Assembly: GCA_021613335.1 (NCBI GenBank)
Contig: JAJTWR010000263.1
Location: 3,780,001 to 3,844,000 of the forward strand
Reading direction: 5' to 3'
From: Whitmania pigra
Lineage: Eukaryota > Annelida > Clitellata > Hirudinida > Haemopidae
Length of the DNA stretch: 64,000 nucleotides
Position numbers and translations under genes: made by a program. Each line of letters starts with the position of its first letter. Position 1 is the stretch's first letter. This document shows, piece after piece, positions 63,952-64,000 of this stretch. Below the pieces are notes generated by a model. It searched no databases and had not been told where the DNA came from. It saw only the letters and a list, made by a program, of their open reading frames with translations.

Positions 63952-64000
63952 TTAATAAATAAAAGAAATAGCATTTTAACACTAAAAAATATTTTCAGCT

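Overview
The window is nuclear DNA of an AT-rich, intron-rich, transposon-rich animal. The evidence is spliced genes with GT/AG introns, AATAAA poly(A) signals, a homeobox gene, and a chromatin remodeller of metazoan architecture. The mobile elements (CR1-, Jockey/I- and R2-type LINEs, Ty3/gypsy, hAT, Tc1/mariner, piggyBac, tRNA-derived SINEs) fit an invertebrate. I cannot name a phylum from sequence alone. There is no sign of operons, CRISPR or prokaryotic genes.

Three host genes are supported, with exon phases that join without conflict. (1) 72-2370, + strand: the 3' end of a coiled-coil gene resembling the LZTS/N4BP3 (Fez1) family, three exons visible, 5' end outside the window. (2) 5843-19327, - strand: a complete EMX/empty-spiracles homeobox gene, 3 exons, 421 codons. 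Its homeodomain is split at the 44/45 position by a 12 kb intron, and it ends in the EMX-type C-terminal motif. (3) 30361-63124, - strand: most of a BAZ1A/ACF1 gene (ISWI-complex partner). It has 22 exons in the window encoding about 1225 residues in one continuous frame, in the order WAC-adjacent region, DDT, WHIM, PHD, bromodomain. The 5' end (WAC domain) lies beyond 64000.

The rest is mainly introns and intergenic DNA packed with mobile elements. The EMX intron carries long AAT/ATT microsatellites, a tail-to-tail pair of R2-like LINEs, and Tc1, hAT, piggyBac and mariner relics. Its distal 3.4 kb (14760-18158) is nearly transposon-free. Between EMX and BAZ1A (19.4-30.3 kb) lie hAT relics, palindromic MITEs, a SINE cluster, a Jockey/I-type LINE end, a gypsy deletion derivative, an 89-bp triplication, and a 1 kb hAT relic with an 8-bp target duplication. 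BAZ1A introns hold a nearly complete antisense gypsy element (46148-50363, LTRs and polypurine tract visible), a hAT nested inside a mariner relic with a perfect 8-bp target duplication (51904-53174), a pogo/Tigger-like MITE with TA duplication (42312-42824), a foldback element with long inverted arms of repeated CAAAATAGCCC motifs (59072-60009), several SINEs, and a hAT-type element with TTAATAAA duplications (63202-63951).

No clearly new cellular system was found. The most interesting signals are: the two tRNA-SINE families and the shared SINE/LINE tail; several dispersed repeats of unknown class; the nested and precisely bounded transposons; a 90-bp in-frame intron in the LZTS-like gene that would add a membrane-like segment if retained; and the transposon-poor stretch of the EMX intron as a candidate regulatory region. 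All homology calls come from recognising motifs by eye; no database search was run.
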